Assembly (NCBI GenBank): GCA_017962315.1
Contig: JAGCVN010000105.1
Coordinates: forward strand, 1-32,711
Length of the DNA stretch: 32,711 nt
Source: Kiritimatiellia bacterium
GTDB lineage: Bacteria > Verrucomicrobiota > Kiritimatiellia > RFP12 > UBA1067
Reading direction: 5' to 3'
This document shows, piece after piece, positions 25,072 to 32,229 of this stretch (its first letter is position 1; each line of letters begins with the position of its first letter). The position numbers were made by a program, and so were the translations under genes. Below the pieces are notes generated by a model, which had not been told where the DNA came from, did no database searches, and saw only the letters and a list, made by a program, of their open reading frames with translations.

Positions 25072-27411
25072 TTAACGCAACACGACCGGTCCAAGAAGGC
25101 CGGAAGGCGTAAGCGAGGAGTCTTTGGTGAAGTAGTTCCAGTCGGTGAAACATTTGCGTCCTTTCGACGGGCGCGAGGCAATCCCGTCCTTGAACCATTC
25201 CGGGAAACGTTCCAGGTACCATCCTCCCGGATAGACCGCCTTCACGAACGTACAGTCCGCAGGCTCCTGCTCGTCGCCGATGAGACGGTTCGCCCACACG
25301 TTTGTGAATTCGATTTCAAGCGTGTTTTCGCCCGTCTTGAGGTCGCCCGGCGAAAGGCGCACTTCGTACGGTTCGCACCACACGGGGGCAAACGGCTTGC
25401 CGTTCAGGATAACCTTTGCGATCTGCTTGTTGCAGTCTCCCAACGTGAGGATGTGCGGGGCGTGCGCACCGGAGAAGGCGAACGTGGCCGCGTACTTGGC
25501 CGTCCCGCTGAAATACTTGACACACGGGTTGGCGTTCACTGTCCAGTCGGAAAGTTCAGCCATTTCGATGGCGGTGTCGCCAAAGGTCACGTGCCAGGGC
25601 GAGGTGAACCGGAACCCTTCGGCCGCTTTCCCCGCGAACGGTTTGGGAAGTTTCTGGTAATAGTCGCTGTCCGCGTCCGCCTTGAGCGAACCGGCGGGCT
25701 TGCGGAGCACAAGGAATCCGCTGCCGCACGGTGCGAGCTGGATGGGGGCTGCGCCGTTGACAAGGGCAAGGGGAGTGATGCTTCCCGTCACGGGGTCGAA
25801 CCATTCCGGGGCCTTGCCGATCTTCGGGATACGCATGTTCATGGAGGCGGGGTGGTCGGAGTGATTCACGACGAAGAAAACCAGTTTTCCGTCCGCCTCA
25901 CGGGCACGCGCCGTGAGCGGGGTGCCGTGGGGGGTGATGTTGAGCCCGTCGATCTTCTCCTTGCTGGGTTCGCCCCATTGCAGCAACGCCTGGCAGCGGT
26001 TGAGGTACGTGTACCAGCCCTTGCCGCTCTTCGCCCACGTCTGGTTCCTTCCGAAATGTGTACCCCAACGCCCCATGACCTTGCCCGGCTTCACGTCGTC
26101 GCCCCACGGCTGGAGCGGGCACGTGTGGAGCGTCATGCGGTTCACGCCGCGGTCGAACTGTGTGTCGGCCGACGCCTTGAGGAAGAACGGCGTTTCCTTC
26201 CAGTTGCACGAAGGCGGTCCGGAGGTGAACGCCTCCGCCTCCACGACGTTGTGGCGTTTGCCCCCCGGCCCCGTCCACTGGTTCCAGCCAAGTTGCCCTG
26301 AGATTTTACGGTTGAGGTCAGGACGGTACCAGAACTCCGTCATCAGGCGGTCGATGTGCGCGGCACACTCGCGGGAATCGAAAGGCCCCCGGTACGGCTC
26401 ACAGGCGAATTCAAGTCCGGCCGCAGAGAGCTTTTCGTGCATCATTTTGAAGAGTACGTCGCGGTAGAGGTCTTTGCACGTCTGGTTGAAATCGGTGCGG
26501 AACTTTTTGATTTCGGCTGCGCTGTGGCGGTTTGTGAATCCGCCGAGAATCGGCAGGAAGGGAAGGGGATCGTAACCGCGCCGGGCCATGAACTCTTCGC
26601 GCATCCGAGGCGTCCAGGTGGGGGTGCCCGCTTCGTAGCTGTCGAGCAGCAGGAATTTCAGTCCGCGCCCGACCTGGTCGCCGACGTATTTTTTCAGCTC
26701 GCCCAGTACGTGGTCGAGGTGGAACGCGACCGCTTCCGGGTTCATCTTGTCACATTCCAGTCCGAACGCCTCCCACTGGTTCGGTTGCGTGAACGACCCC
26801 ATCGGGATGTGGGCGATCCGCACGCCGTCGACGACGGCAATCTCCTGGAGATCGGTGCGGCGCGAAAGGATTTCCGGCTTTTTGAACGCCTCGAAGTCCC
26901 CGTTCTGCACGGGGAAGCGCGCGTGTGCGGTCGTCGAAATCTGCGTCTCCGCATTCGTGACGTTGAAAACGAGCTCGCGCATGGAAAGGCGCGGCGGAAT
27001 CCACGGACCGCCGGTGGACGTATAGCCGGGACAGTTGTGTAGACCGAGTTCGATGCCGCGTTTTTCCGCCTCTTCGCAGGCGAAGCGCACGAACGCCCAC
27101 CATTCGGGCGTGAACGCGATCAAGCCCTGCGAGGGACTTCCGGGAATGGAGGTCGCCCAAGGGGAACAGACATCCGCCATGCCGAAGATCGTCGCCGCGC
27201 CGATGCCGGTATCCTTGAACCAGTCGAGGTCTTTGACAATCCCCTCGCGGGTGACGTAACACCCCATCCAGTGCCACCAGACGCCGGTCTTTGCGCTTTG
27301 CGGCGGATTGCGGAAAACGGTTTCCGGGTCTTCGACCCCGCGCACGGGCGACACGGCCAGGCCGCCCGCCAAAAGGGAAACAAGGAGAAGTGACTGCATA
27401 ACGTGTTTCAT
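25072..27411 (-). CDS. exported GH106-like alpha-L-rhamnosidase
   Basis: This is probably an alpha-L-rhamnosidase acting on plant pectic or gut glycans. The start at 27411 (MKHVMQSLLLVSLLAGGLAV) gives a clear signal peptide, with likely cleavage near residue 25. GVWWHWMGCYVTREGIVKDL and the TGIGAATIFGMAD stretch are typical of the GH106 catalytic barrel. Further family-like stretches are LGLHNCPGYTSTGGPWI, LLDSYEAGTPTWTPRM and FACEPYRGPFD. The last ~150 residues form a beta-sandwich. At 779 aa it is shorter than many GH106 enzymes (often 900-1100), so an accessory module may be missing. It lies 16 bases after ybaK and shares that operon. Confidence 0.85.
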   Translation of the reverse strand: MKHVMQSLLLVSLLAGGLAVSPVRGVEDPETVFRNPPQSAKTGVWWHWMGCYVTREGIVKDLDWFKDTGIGAATIFGMADVCSPWATSIPGSPSQGLIAFTPEWWAFVRFACEEAEKRGIELGLHNCPGYTSTGGPWIPPRLSMRELVFNVTNAETQISTTAHARFPVQNGDFEAFKKPEILSRRTDLQEIAVVDGVRIAHIPMGSFTQPNQWEAFGLECDKMNPEAVAFHLDHVLGELKKYVGDQVGRGLKFLLLDSYEAGTPTWTPRMREEFMARRGYDPLPFLPILGGFTNRHSAAEIKKFRTDFNQTCKDLYRDVLFKMMHEKLSAAGLEFACEPYRGPFDSRECAAHIDRLMTEFWYRPDLNRKISGQLGWNQWTGPGGKRHNVVEAEAFTSGPPSCNWKETPFFLKASADTQFDRGVNRMTLHTCPLQPWGDDVKPGKVMGRWGTHFGRNQTWAKSGKGWYTYLNRCQALLQWGEPSKEKIDGLNITPHGTPLTARAREADGKLVFFVVNHSDHPASMNMRIPKIGKAPEWFDPVTGSITPLALVNGAAPIQLAPCGSGFLVLRKPAGSLKADADSDYYQKLPKPFAGKAAEGFRFTSPWHVTFGDTAIEMAELSDWTVNANPCVKYFSGTAKYAATFAFSGAHAPHILTLGDCNKQIAKVILNGKPFAPVWCEPYEVRLSPGDLKTGENTLEIEFTNVWANRLIGDEQEPADCTFVKAVYPGGWYLERFPEWFKDGIASRPSKGRKCFTDWNYFTKDSSLTPSGLLGPVVLR

Positions 27412-27427
27412 ACCGGTTCGTTCCTGT

Positions 27428-27919
27428 TTAATCGACGGCGACATTCACACGCTGCGGATGCAGGACGGTGTCGAGCGCGTCAGGGGAGAGCCGGACCATC
27501 AGGCCGCGGCGTCCGCCGTTGATGATGAGGTAGGGGAGCGAGAAGATACTTTCCTCCGCATAGACGTCCAGCTTCTTGCGCGTCCCGAAAGGACTCGTCC
27601 CGCCGCAGAAATACCCTGTGTGGCGGGAGGCCGTCTCCGGTGTGCAGGGTGCGACACTTTTGACGCCGAGAACCCGGGCCATCTGTTTGGTTGAAATCTC
27701 CCGGTCGCCGTGCATCAATACGATAAATGGGCGTTTCTCGTCCGTCTCTAGTACGATGGTCTTGACGATCAGGTGCTCATCCACGCCGATCGCGGCGGCG
27801 GCGGAAGCCGTCCCGCCGTGTTCGACGTAATCGTATGGACGCGCCTCGAAGTGGACGCCCGACGCCTTGAGCGCACGGATCGCCATCGTCATCGGAGGCT
27901 CTTTCAACTGTGATTTCAT
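27428..27919 (-). CDS. ybaK: Cys-tRNA(Pro)/aminoacyl-tRNA deacylase, YbaK/EbsC family
   Basis: This 163-aa protein is a trans-editing enzyme that hydrolyses mischarged tRNA, usually Cys-tRNA(Pro). The family features are the TASAAAAIGVDEHLIVKTIV stretch with the conserved Lys, LMHGDREISTKQMARVLG, and TGYFCGGTSPFGTRKKLDVY near the C-terminus. It is the first gene of an operon that continues into the GH106 rhamnosidase; a housekeeping gene heading a sugar-use operon is odd and may simply reflect read-through. Its promoter is at 27953-27981. Confidence 0.93.
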   Translation of the reverse strand: MKSQLKEPPMTMAIRALKASGVHFEARPYDYVEHGGTASAAAAIGVDEHLIVKTIVLETDEKRPFIVLMHGDREISTKQMARVLGVKSVAPCTPETASRHTGYFCGGTSPFGTRKKLDVYAEESIFSLPYLIINGGRRGLMVRLSPDALDTVLHPQRVNVAVD

Positions 27920-27952
27920 GGCTTGACCTGTCTGTGAACGCTGAACCCCGTT

Positions 27953-27981
27953 AGTTTAATTCACCCGTTCCCTCCCTGCAA
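27953..27981 (-). promoter_or_regulatory. promoter of the ybaK-GH106 operon
   Basis: On the minus strand TTGCAG (27981-27976) and TAAACT (27958-27953) are 17 bases apart. It is back to back with the plus-strand sigma-54 module that begins at 28017. Confidence 0.6.
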
Positions 27982-28016
27982 GCCTTTAAAATAGATTTCA
28001 TACTGTGAGAGCATGG

Positions 28017-28046
28017 TCAAAATTTGAATGGATGGTCATTTTTTGA
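28017..28046 (+). promoter_or_regulatory. upstream activator box pair, copy i
   Basis: Two TCA-N5-TGA boxes, TCAAAATTTGA (28017-28027) and TCATTTTTTGA (28036-28046), lie 19 bp centre to centre. The AATTTGA of the first begins 71 bp before the -24 T of the sigma-54 promoter, the same as in copies ii and iii. A small dyad, GGGAA (28059-28063) and TTCCC (28074-28078), lies between boxes and promoter. The rest of the 27920-28206 gap holds only promoters and the leader. Confidence 0.65.
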
Positions 28047-28091
28047 TTTGCGAAAGCGGGGAAGTTTCCCTGTTTCCCTTGTTTTTCGACA

Positions 28092-28107
28092 TGGCACGGG
28101 ATATGCA
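28092..28107 (+). promoter_or_regulatory. sigma-54 promoter, copy i
   Basis: The sequence TGGCACGGGATATGCA fits TGGCACG-N4-TTGCW with one change (ATGC for TTGC). The GG and GC elements have the required 12-base offset. It drives the zinc-ribbon gene through a leader of about 90 bases. Confidence 0.7.
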
Positions 28108-28206
28108 AAAGAAAAGCGGGTTTAAAAGACGGCGGCGGTACGTTTTTCCTTTTCCGTATCGCCCGCCTTTGCAAAACCGGAAAAGGAGAGAACGGAGGGA
28201 ATGGCA

Positions 28207-28833
28207 ATGTACTGCAACAAGTGCGGCAGTCGGCTGAATGACGGGGAATTATTCTGCGTGAGATGCGGGACGGCTCAAAATGGAACGGCGGCGGACGATT
28301 CTGCACCCGTTTCGCGAAAGAAGACAGGGGGAACGCCCGGTTTCTGGAAACGGTACGGTTCATTGATGGAACTCTGCTTTGGCGCACTTGTCCTGATCGG
28401 TGCGGTGATATTCTACTACCTCCCCGATTCGCGTGAAGCCCTGGAGGCGCAGGCATCGACAATGGTGAAGGAGATTCTGGTTGAACATGAAGCATTCTCG
28501 TCGGTCTTCACGATACAAAAAACGAGCAACTGTCTCCTGGTCAACACGGACAAGAATTCCTACTCCGGAAGTATCGACGTGTATTGCCGATGGAAGAACG
28601 CCGCCCAGAAAGAAAGGATGGTTGGAATGTTTGTCGAAGCGGTGGGCGGTATGAACGGTGCTGTGTTTGAAGGGTTCAAGCAACAACTTGGAGAACCGTT
28701 GAAGTTCAAATTCGATGTTGAAATGGTTGCTGACGGAGCCAGGTACAATGTCACGTGTCAAGGTGCGGCAAAACAGGAAAAGCCCGCCTACGGAATCATC
28801 CTGACGTTGTTGGAATTGAGGGAAGACGAATAA
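28207..28833 (+). CDS. zinc-ribbon membrane protein
   Basis: The N-terminus is a zinc ribbon with paired CXXC knuckles (YCNKCG and FCVRCG). A polar linker follows, then one transmembrane helix (about residues 57-76), and a ~130-residue C-terminal domain that should be outside the cytoplasm. I prefer the ATG at 28207 (MYCNKCGS, 208 aa) to the ATG at 28201, because the ribosome site GGAGGG is only about two bases from the first and eight from the second. The function is unknown. It is the first gene after a sigma-54 promoter with an upstream box pair. Confidence 0.8.
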   Translation: MYCNKCGSRLNDGELFCVRCGTAQNGTAADDSAPVSRKKTGGTPGFWKRYGSLMELCFGALVLIGAVIFYYLPDSREALEAQASTMVKEILVEHEAFSSVFTIQKTSNCLLVNTDKNSYSGSIDVYCRWKNAAQKERMVGMFVEAVGGMNGAVFEGFKQQLGEPLKFKFDVEMVADGARYNVTCQGAAKQEKPAYGIILTLLELREDE

Positions 28834-28835
28834 AA

Positions 28836-28863
28836 TTGATTTTCCGTTTGGCAGGGGTATAGT
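28836..28863 (+). promoter_or_regulatory. promoter before the 28904 gene (sigma-70-like; decayed sigma-54 copy iv)
   Basis: TTGATT (28836-28841) and TATAGT (28858-28863) are 16 bases apart, a fair sigma-70 promoter. The same DNA from TTGGCA (28848) through CATGAAA aligns with sigma-54 copy iii (13 of 21 bases between TTGGCA and CATG), but the -12 GC has become GT. No activator boxes lie 71 bp upstream, where the zinc-ribbon gene is. Confidence 0.5.
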
Positions 28864-28903
28864 TGGTGTAACGACATGAAATCTTCACGAAAGGAGGCGC
28901 AAG

Positions 28904-29221
28904 ATGGAGAGTGTTGGAATCGGGTTTGAGTCATTTGTCGCAACGCGAATGAACGACTCAGCAAACGGCTTGACAGGATCGGGTCGTTTTGTTACGCTCG
29001 CACCCGATAGTTCATTCATTGCGTTCGTCGCATTGCTGGCTCGAGTGAAACCTGGAAAACTTTACGGAGAGCCACGATACGATGAGTTCGCTGAAGAACG
29101 GCTTAACGACGAAGCAGTCGATTTTGTCGATGGCAAAATCATCTGTACGAACCCTGAAAACATCCGCGTCATCTTCGGTGGTGAAGATGATGATGCCCCG
29201 GATGGCGAAAGGATGGCATAA
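28904..29221 (+). CDS. hypothetical protein (105 aa) of the accessory island
   Basis: This protein is not recognised. It has a strong ribosome site (AAAGGAGG). It is small and acidic, with a hydrophobic stretch FIAFVALLARVKP (about residues 38-50) and a very acidic tail (GGEDDDAPDGE). The DNA of its first half (28961-29052) is repeated near the window end (32540-32633), where the frame is broken. A 17-codon frame (28876-28929, MKSSRKEAQDGECWNRV) begins near the predicted mRNA start and overlaps this gene's start codon. It may be a real small gene or the open copy of a dispersed repeat. Confidence 0.5.
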   Translation: MESVGIGFESFVATRMNDSANGLTGSGRFVTLAPDSSFIAFVALLARVKPGKLYGEPRYDEFAEERLNDEAVDFVDGKIICTNPENIRVIFGGEDDDAPDGERMA

Positions 29222-29265
29222 TCCGCCTCAACGAAGTGACTTTGAAGGCAAAGGAGACAAACACA

Positions 29266-30021
29266 ATGAAGGTGGTCTCACCACTGAATCCCGCAGAGCC
29301 CTTGACTGATTTATCTTCGTGGAGGGCCGCGTTCGTGGCAATCGACAAGAAGCAATGTCACTGGAAGGAAGGACGGAGCGCCTGTTCGCTCGCTCGCTTC
29401 TTCCTGTCGGGAAGAGGAGAGGCGGAGATTGTCTCCTCATTGAACAGCATTTTCTCGGACGATGCGGTCGAATGTCTGGATCGAGGGGAAATCGAGTGCC
29501 TTTGCCCATTTGACACCTATCGCAACCCCAGGCGGCAGGACATGGGAATATGGGGACGAACAAAGAAAGGCCACCGATTCTTTGTCGGGGTGGAGGCGAA
29601 GGTCGATGAGCCTTTTTCCGACGACACGCTTGGAAGCGTCTACGAAAAGGCCCGCAAAACCAAGATTGAAAAGCCGAAAAGCCACGCTCTAGACCGACTT
29701 AACGGACTTTGCGATTGGTTTGGCGTGATGCCTGATGACGAAATGGTTCGAAGTTTTCGCTATCAGCTGTTCCACTTTACGAAGGGAACTGCAGATGTGA
29801 TGGACGTCGATATCCGCGTCATGTTACTGCTGACATTCCGCACGTCCGAATATGACACCGGGAAAGGGGAGGGGAACGCCGCCGATTGGAAAGCGTTTCT
29901 CAATCGCTTCTTTGTGCCTGTCGCTGGCGGGTATAGGTTGAACATCGACAAGTGCCCCTCTCAAGTTTTCGCGGTTGAGAAGGTTGTTGATCAGCTTGCA
30001 CGAGAGGAACATAAGCGGTAG
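29266..30021 (+). CDS. hypothetical protein with PD-(D/E)XK nuclease-like core
   Basis: The ribosome site AAAGGAG sets the start at 29266 (MKVVSPLNPAEPLTDLSSW), giving 251 aa; the GTG at 29236 lacks such a site. The central part has the pattern DMGIWGRTKKGHRFFVGVEA followed at once by Lys: an Asp, a short beta hairpin, then EAK. That fits the active site of PD-(D/E)XK nucleases. WKEGRSACSLARFFL near the N-terminus recalls the DUF6946 group, as I remember it. A restriction- or defence-related role is plausible given the island context, but I see no methylase or other defence gene beside it. Confidence 0.7.
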   Translation: MKVVSPLNPAEPLTDLSSWRAAFVAIDKKQCHWKEGRSACSLARFFLSGRGEAEIVSSLNSIFSDDAVECLDRGEIECLCPFDTYRNPRRQDMGIWGRTKKGHRFFVGVEAKVDEPFSDDTLGSVYEKARKTKIEKPKSHALDRLNGLCDWFGVMPDDEMVRSFRYQLFHFTKGTADVMDVDIRVMLLLTFRTSEYDTGKGEGNAADWKAFLNRFFVPVAGGYRLNIDKCPSQVFAVEKVVDQLAREEHKR

Positions 30022-30041
30022 CATATCAATGGACACCAACG

Positions 30042-30483
30042 ATGAGAATCACGCAACAAATACCTGACGATACACTGGCCCGCGCGGGCAGGACATGGTG
30101 CCGTTTCTGACGGTGTTGGATGGAATGGTGAAGCGCGGAATTTAGGTGCGGCTCATTCATGAGAAGGATTCTGGGGCCGAACTGGCGCGAGGACTTCGAC
30201 CGCTATCCATGGCCTTAGGATGGCGATGGAGCGGATGCTGTGTCCGCGCGTGCATTTCAAGTGCATTATCGTCGATGGCGCGAAGGCGTATTTCGGTTCG
30301 GCGAATCTCACCGGCGCGGGCATGGGCGCGAAGAGCGAGCGCAAGCGCAACTTCGAGAACGGCGTCCTGACGGACGACCCCGCGCTCGTCGCGTCGCTCG
30401 TGGAGCAGTTCGATTCCGTCTGGCGCGGCGAATACTGCCGAGACTGCGGACGTCGAGAGCATTGCGGCGATCCTGTAGCGTGA
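30042..30483 (+). pseudogene. decayed phospholipase D-like (HKD) protein gene
   Basis: The C-terminal half is intact as an 87-codon frame (30220-30483). It has HFKCIIVDGAKAYFGSANLT, an HKD-type motif (H-X-K-X4-D...GSAN), then GAGMGAKSERKRNFENG and a Cys-rich tail (CRDCGRREHC). The N-terminal half is broken. MVPFLTVLDGMVKRGI ends in TAG at about 30142. VRLIHEKDSG then loses frame near 30174. GPNWREDFDRYPWP continues in another frame to a TAG, before the last frame begins. A short remnant from ATG 30042 (MRITQQIPDDTLARAG) suggests an internal deletion too. Intact relatives are two-domain PLD-fold proteins. The remaining frame might still be translated but lacks half the active site. Confidence 0.8.
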
Positions 30484-30486
30484 ATG

Positions 30487-30518
30487 TTCACAATTTGATT
30501 GGCTGATCAAATTGTGAA
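30487..30518 (+). promoter_or_regulatory. upstream activator box pair, copy ii (perfect 13-bp dyad)
   Basis: TTCACAATTTGAT (30487-30499) and ATCAAATTGTGAA (30506-30518) are perfect inverted arms with a 6-base spacer. Each arm contains a TCA-N5-TGA box, with centres 19 bp apart. AATTTGA begins exactly 71 bp before the -24 T. As RNA it could also form a hairpin after the PLD pseudogene, but no U-run follows. Confidence 0.75.
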
Positions 30519-30524
30519 TGGCGG

Positions 30525-30553
30525 GAGGTCGGAAACGATGTGATTCCGGCCTC
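30525..30553 (+). repeat. inverted repeat between activator boxes and sigma-54 promoter ii
   Basis: GAGGTCGGAA (30525-30534) pairs with TTCCGGCCTC (30544-30553), with one G-T mismatch and a 9-base loop. The same dyad is at 32392-32416 in copy iii, and a shorter one at 28059-28078 in copy i, at the same distance from the promoter each time. Confidence 0.65.
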
Positions 30554-30562
30554 GTTTCACCT

Positions 30563-30578
30563 TGGCACGGAGATTGCT
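30563..30578 (+). promoter_or_regulatory. sigma-54 promoter, copy ii
   Basis: TGGCACGGAGATTGCT matches the -24/-12 consensus TGGCACG-N4-TTGCW at every defined base. The predicted mRNA start is about 30589, just at the CATGAAA that opens a 17-codon leader frame. Confidence 0.85.
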
Positions 30579-30589
30579 ATATGTGTGGC

Positions 30590-30643
30590 ATGAAAACTGA
30601 CATGCAAAATCAAGTGGAACAGGCGGCGTATGGACCAGAATGA
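30590..30643 (+). CDS. possible 17-codon leader peptide
   Basis: An ATG lies one base after the predicted sigma-54 start site and opens a 17-codon frame (MKTDMQNQVEQAAYGPE) ending in TGA at 30641-30643. It overlaps the start of the 30630 gene in another frame, an arrangement suited to translational coupling. There is no ribosome site, so translation would have to be leaderless. A 17-codon frame in the same relation exists before the 28904 gene. This is tentative. Confidence 0.3.
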   Translation: MKTDMQNQVEQAAYGPE

Positions 30644-31304
30644 AATAACGGTATTCCAACAGTCGATTGAGATGTGCGACGATCCGGCGGAGATCACGCG
30701 GAAAGTAAAGCTGTCGTTCAAGCGGATGCCGGAGGAGATGGCACTTGCCTGTTTCGCAAAGGTGATGACGGCGGAACTGCCCCATCCGATCAAGGTGGCG
30801 GTGTGGGATGCCGTCCGCTACTCGCACATCTGGTGGAGCGTGGACGCGGTGCTGCAGGGGGCGGTGATGGAGAATCCGATCGTGCAGCAGGCGTTCGCCG
30901 ACGCCGTGCCGATGCGCCGGTGGATTGTCGCGAACCGGCTGCCGGGCTGGGAGATCACACAGATGACCGTTGATTTCTTCGTCGGGATGGGTTTTGATTC
31001 ATCGCTCTATTCTCCATTGCAGATGCTGATACACGCGCTGACATCATACGACGATGAATTCCTCGCGACAAAGTGCATGGACGGGCTGTCGGAGAAAGAA
31101 TTGTCGTTCGTCGATTGTCGCGGCAACAATCTGCTCTGGTATCTCACCTATCGCGACGACCGAAACGCCGCCGGCGGTTTCGCCTGCCCGGAAACCGTTG
31201 CCGCGTTACTGGAGCGCGGCGTCGATCCGTCACGCCGCAACAATCTCGGCCTCTGCTGGAACGACGTCGCCCGGCATGTGGTACGGCCGGAGGTCCGAGG
31301 ATGA
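30630..31304 (+). CDS. ankyrin-like hypothetical protein, sigma-54 driven
   Basis: This is a 224-aa soluble protein. The C-terminal third looks like degenerate ankyrin repeats: DCRGNNLLWYLTYRDD, then ETVAALLERGVDPSRRNNLG followed by LCWNDV. The first two thirds are helical and not recognised. It stands alone behind a perfect sigma-54 promoter with activator boxes. The ribosome site before ATG 30630 is weak (GGAACAGGCGGCG), so translation may depend on the overlapping leader frame. It is likely a protein-binding factor; no partner can be named. Confidence 0.75.
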   Translation: MDQNEITVFQQSIEMCDDPAEITRKVKLSFKRMPEEMALACFAKVMTAELPHPIKVAVWDAVRYSHIWWSVDAVLQGAVMENPIVQQAFADAVPMRRWIVANRLPGWEITQMTVDFFVGMGFDSSLYSPLQMLIHALTSYDDEFLATKCMDGLSEKELSFVDCRGNNLLWYLTYRDDRNAAGGFACPETVAALLERGVDPSRRNNLGLCWNDVARHVVRPEVRG

Positions 31305-31338
31305 GGTTCGCCACAACCAACCACGAACCACGAAAATA

Positions 31339-31347
31339 TGCTATACT
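31339..31347 (+). promoter_or_regulatory. extended -10 promoter before the DUF3791 cassette
   Basis: TGCTATACT is identical to the extended -10 of rny. There is no clear -35. The leader to ATG 31408 is about 55 bases and has a ribosome site (GCGAGGTGG). Confidence 0.5.
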
Positions 31348-31407
31348 ATCTCCATTGGAAAACAGGAGAAAAGGTAACTATAGATTGAAACTTCAGCGAG
31401 GTGGTAG

Positions 31408-31731
31408 ATGGCTGGAAAGCTGAAAGACCAGATAGAGTACACCATGCTTTGCATAGCGAAGTTTGCCAAGGCGGCTTCAATGTCGCCTCGACAGGCGTGT
31501 CGGTTTCTCTATGACCATAAGGGGCTTGATTTCCTTGACAAGTCATACGAAGTGGAGAGCACGTTCTCGCCTCGTGTTGTCGTTGAGGATCTCATGGCCG
31601 TCTGCAGGAATAATGGCGGAGCCTTTGCATGCTCATCATCGCCAACCGCACAGGCGACGAATCTGCCGCAGACCATAACCTTGACGCCCGCTATCCCATC
31701 GTTCATGGGTACCTCGCTGATGACCGGCTGA
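31408..31731 (+). CDS. DUF3791-like protein with frame-run-on tail
   Basis: Residues 1-72 match the small DUF3791 family as I know it: IEYTMLCIAKFAKAASMSPR, then RFLYDHKGLDFLDKSYEVES and VVVEDLMAVCRNNGG, where members of this type usually end. The remaining 35 residues are read out of frame across the start of the next gene's remnant and look random, so the original stop codon was probably removed by a deletion. DUF3791 genes usually precede a DUF3990 gene. The role is unknown; a partner or antitoxin-like role has been suggested by such pairing, and I treat that as inference. Confidence 0.75.
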   Translation: MAGKLKDQIEYTMLCIAKFAKAASMSPRQACRFLYDHKGLDFLDKSYEVESTFSPRVVVEDLMAVCRNNGGAFACSSSPTAQATNLPQTITLTPAIPSFMGTSLMTG

Positions 31732-31880
31732 TGCAGATTATTGATGACTACGAAAATGGGGATTTGACGATTACAGAGGTAGAGCGCAGATTGGCCAATG
31801 CGCCGTTTCGGGCTTTTCAGTATTCATTTCACACACCTGAGGCATTGGCAATGCTAACGTTTAAAGGGGTACTCCAATGA
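31629..31880 (+). pseudogene. truncated DUF3990 protein gene (N-terminal part deleted)
   Basis: The frame starts MLII, as an intact DUF3990 gene might, and then jumps directly to the family's C-terminal third: ANRTGDES, YPIVHGYLADDRLMQIIDDY, and QYSFHTPEALAMLTFKGVLQ at the end. About 90-100 residues are missing, including the start of the ADP-ribosyltransferase-like fold that I recall for DUF3990. The ATG overlaps the DUF3791 frame and the stop overlaps the next gene (ATGA), so the three-gene layout is kept. The 83-aa product is unlikely to be active. Confidence 0.7.
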
Positions 31881-32083
31881 GCGACGAGGCAATTGTCCGC
31901 CAGTTGACGCGATCCGCGATTTCCCGGCTCGTCGAGAAGGTCATGAAGGAAGAAGCCCTGCCTCTCGCCGATGCGCTGCGCAAAGTTTACGATTCCAAGC
32001 TCTTTGGCCAGGTCAACGATCCAGAGACGGGACTCTATCGTGAGGGCCCAGTATTCCTTTACGATATGCTGTGTGAAGAGTAG
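31877..32083 (+). CDS. small protein of the DUF3791/DUF3990 cassette
   Basis: This 68-aa acidic, helical protein ends in GLYREGPVFLYDMLCEE. A C-terminus of the type TGLY-ESPEYVYDLL is common in small proteins that travel with DUF3791 and DUF3990. Its ATG overlaps the stop of the DUF3990 remnant. The function is unknown. It appears intact although its neighbour is broken, as one would expect for a harmless or protective member of the set. Confidence 0.7.
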   Translation: MSDEAIVRQLTRSAISRLVEKVMKEEALPLADALRKVYDSKLFGQVNDPETGLYREGPVFLYDMLCEE

Positions 32084-32169
32084 CTAGGCGTAATAATCGC
32101 ACAGCCTGTACGGTAATCCTTGCAACCTTGTGCCGACGCCCCGCCAAGATGGCGACTCTCCTAGTCAGC

Positions 32170-32203
32170 GCCGCCTAACTGGGAAGGCTTCATTCTAGGC
32201 GGC
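32170..32203. repeat. 8-bp perfect inverted repeat
   Basis: GCCGCCTA (32170-32177) and TAGGCGGC (32196-32203) are separated by 18 bases. It could be a weak terminator for the cassette or a remnant recombination site. The surrounding stretch 32084-32229 holds nothing else I can recognise. Confidence 0.5.
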
Positions 32204-32229
32204 AGGAATTTTGGGGATGGCTCCCGCAG

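Noticed and set aside
24087..25112. 341-codon plus-strand frame opposite dctM
   Set aside because: It is highly charged (Arg, Asp, Glu, His), as expected from reading a membrane-protein gene backwards.
32170..32203. Integron attC site (GCCTAAC ... TAGGC)
   Set aside because: The left part resembles an R box, but the right part lacks GTTRRRY, the whole is only 34 bases, and no inner L boxes are present.
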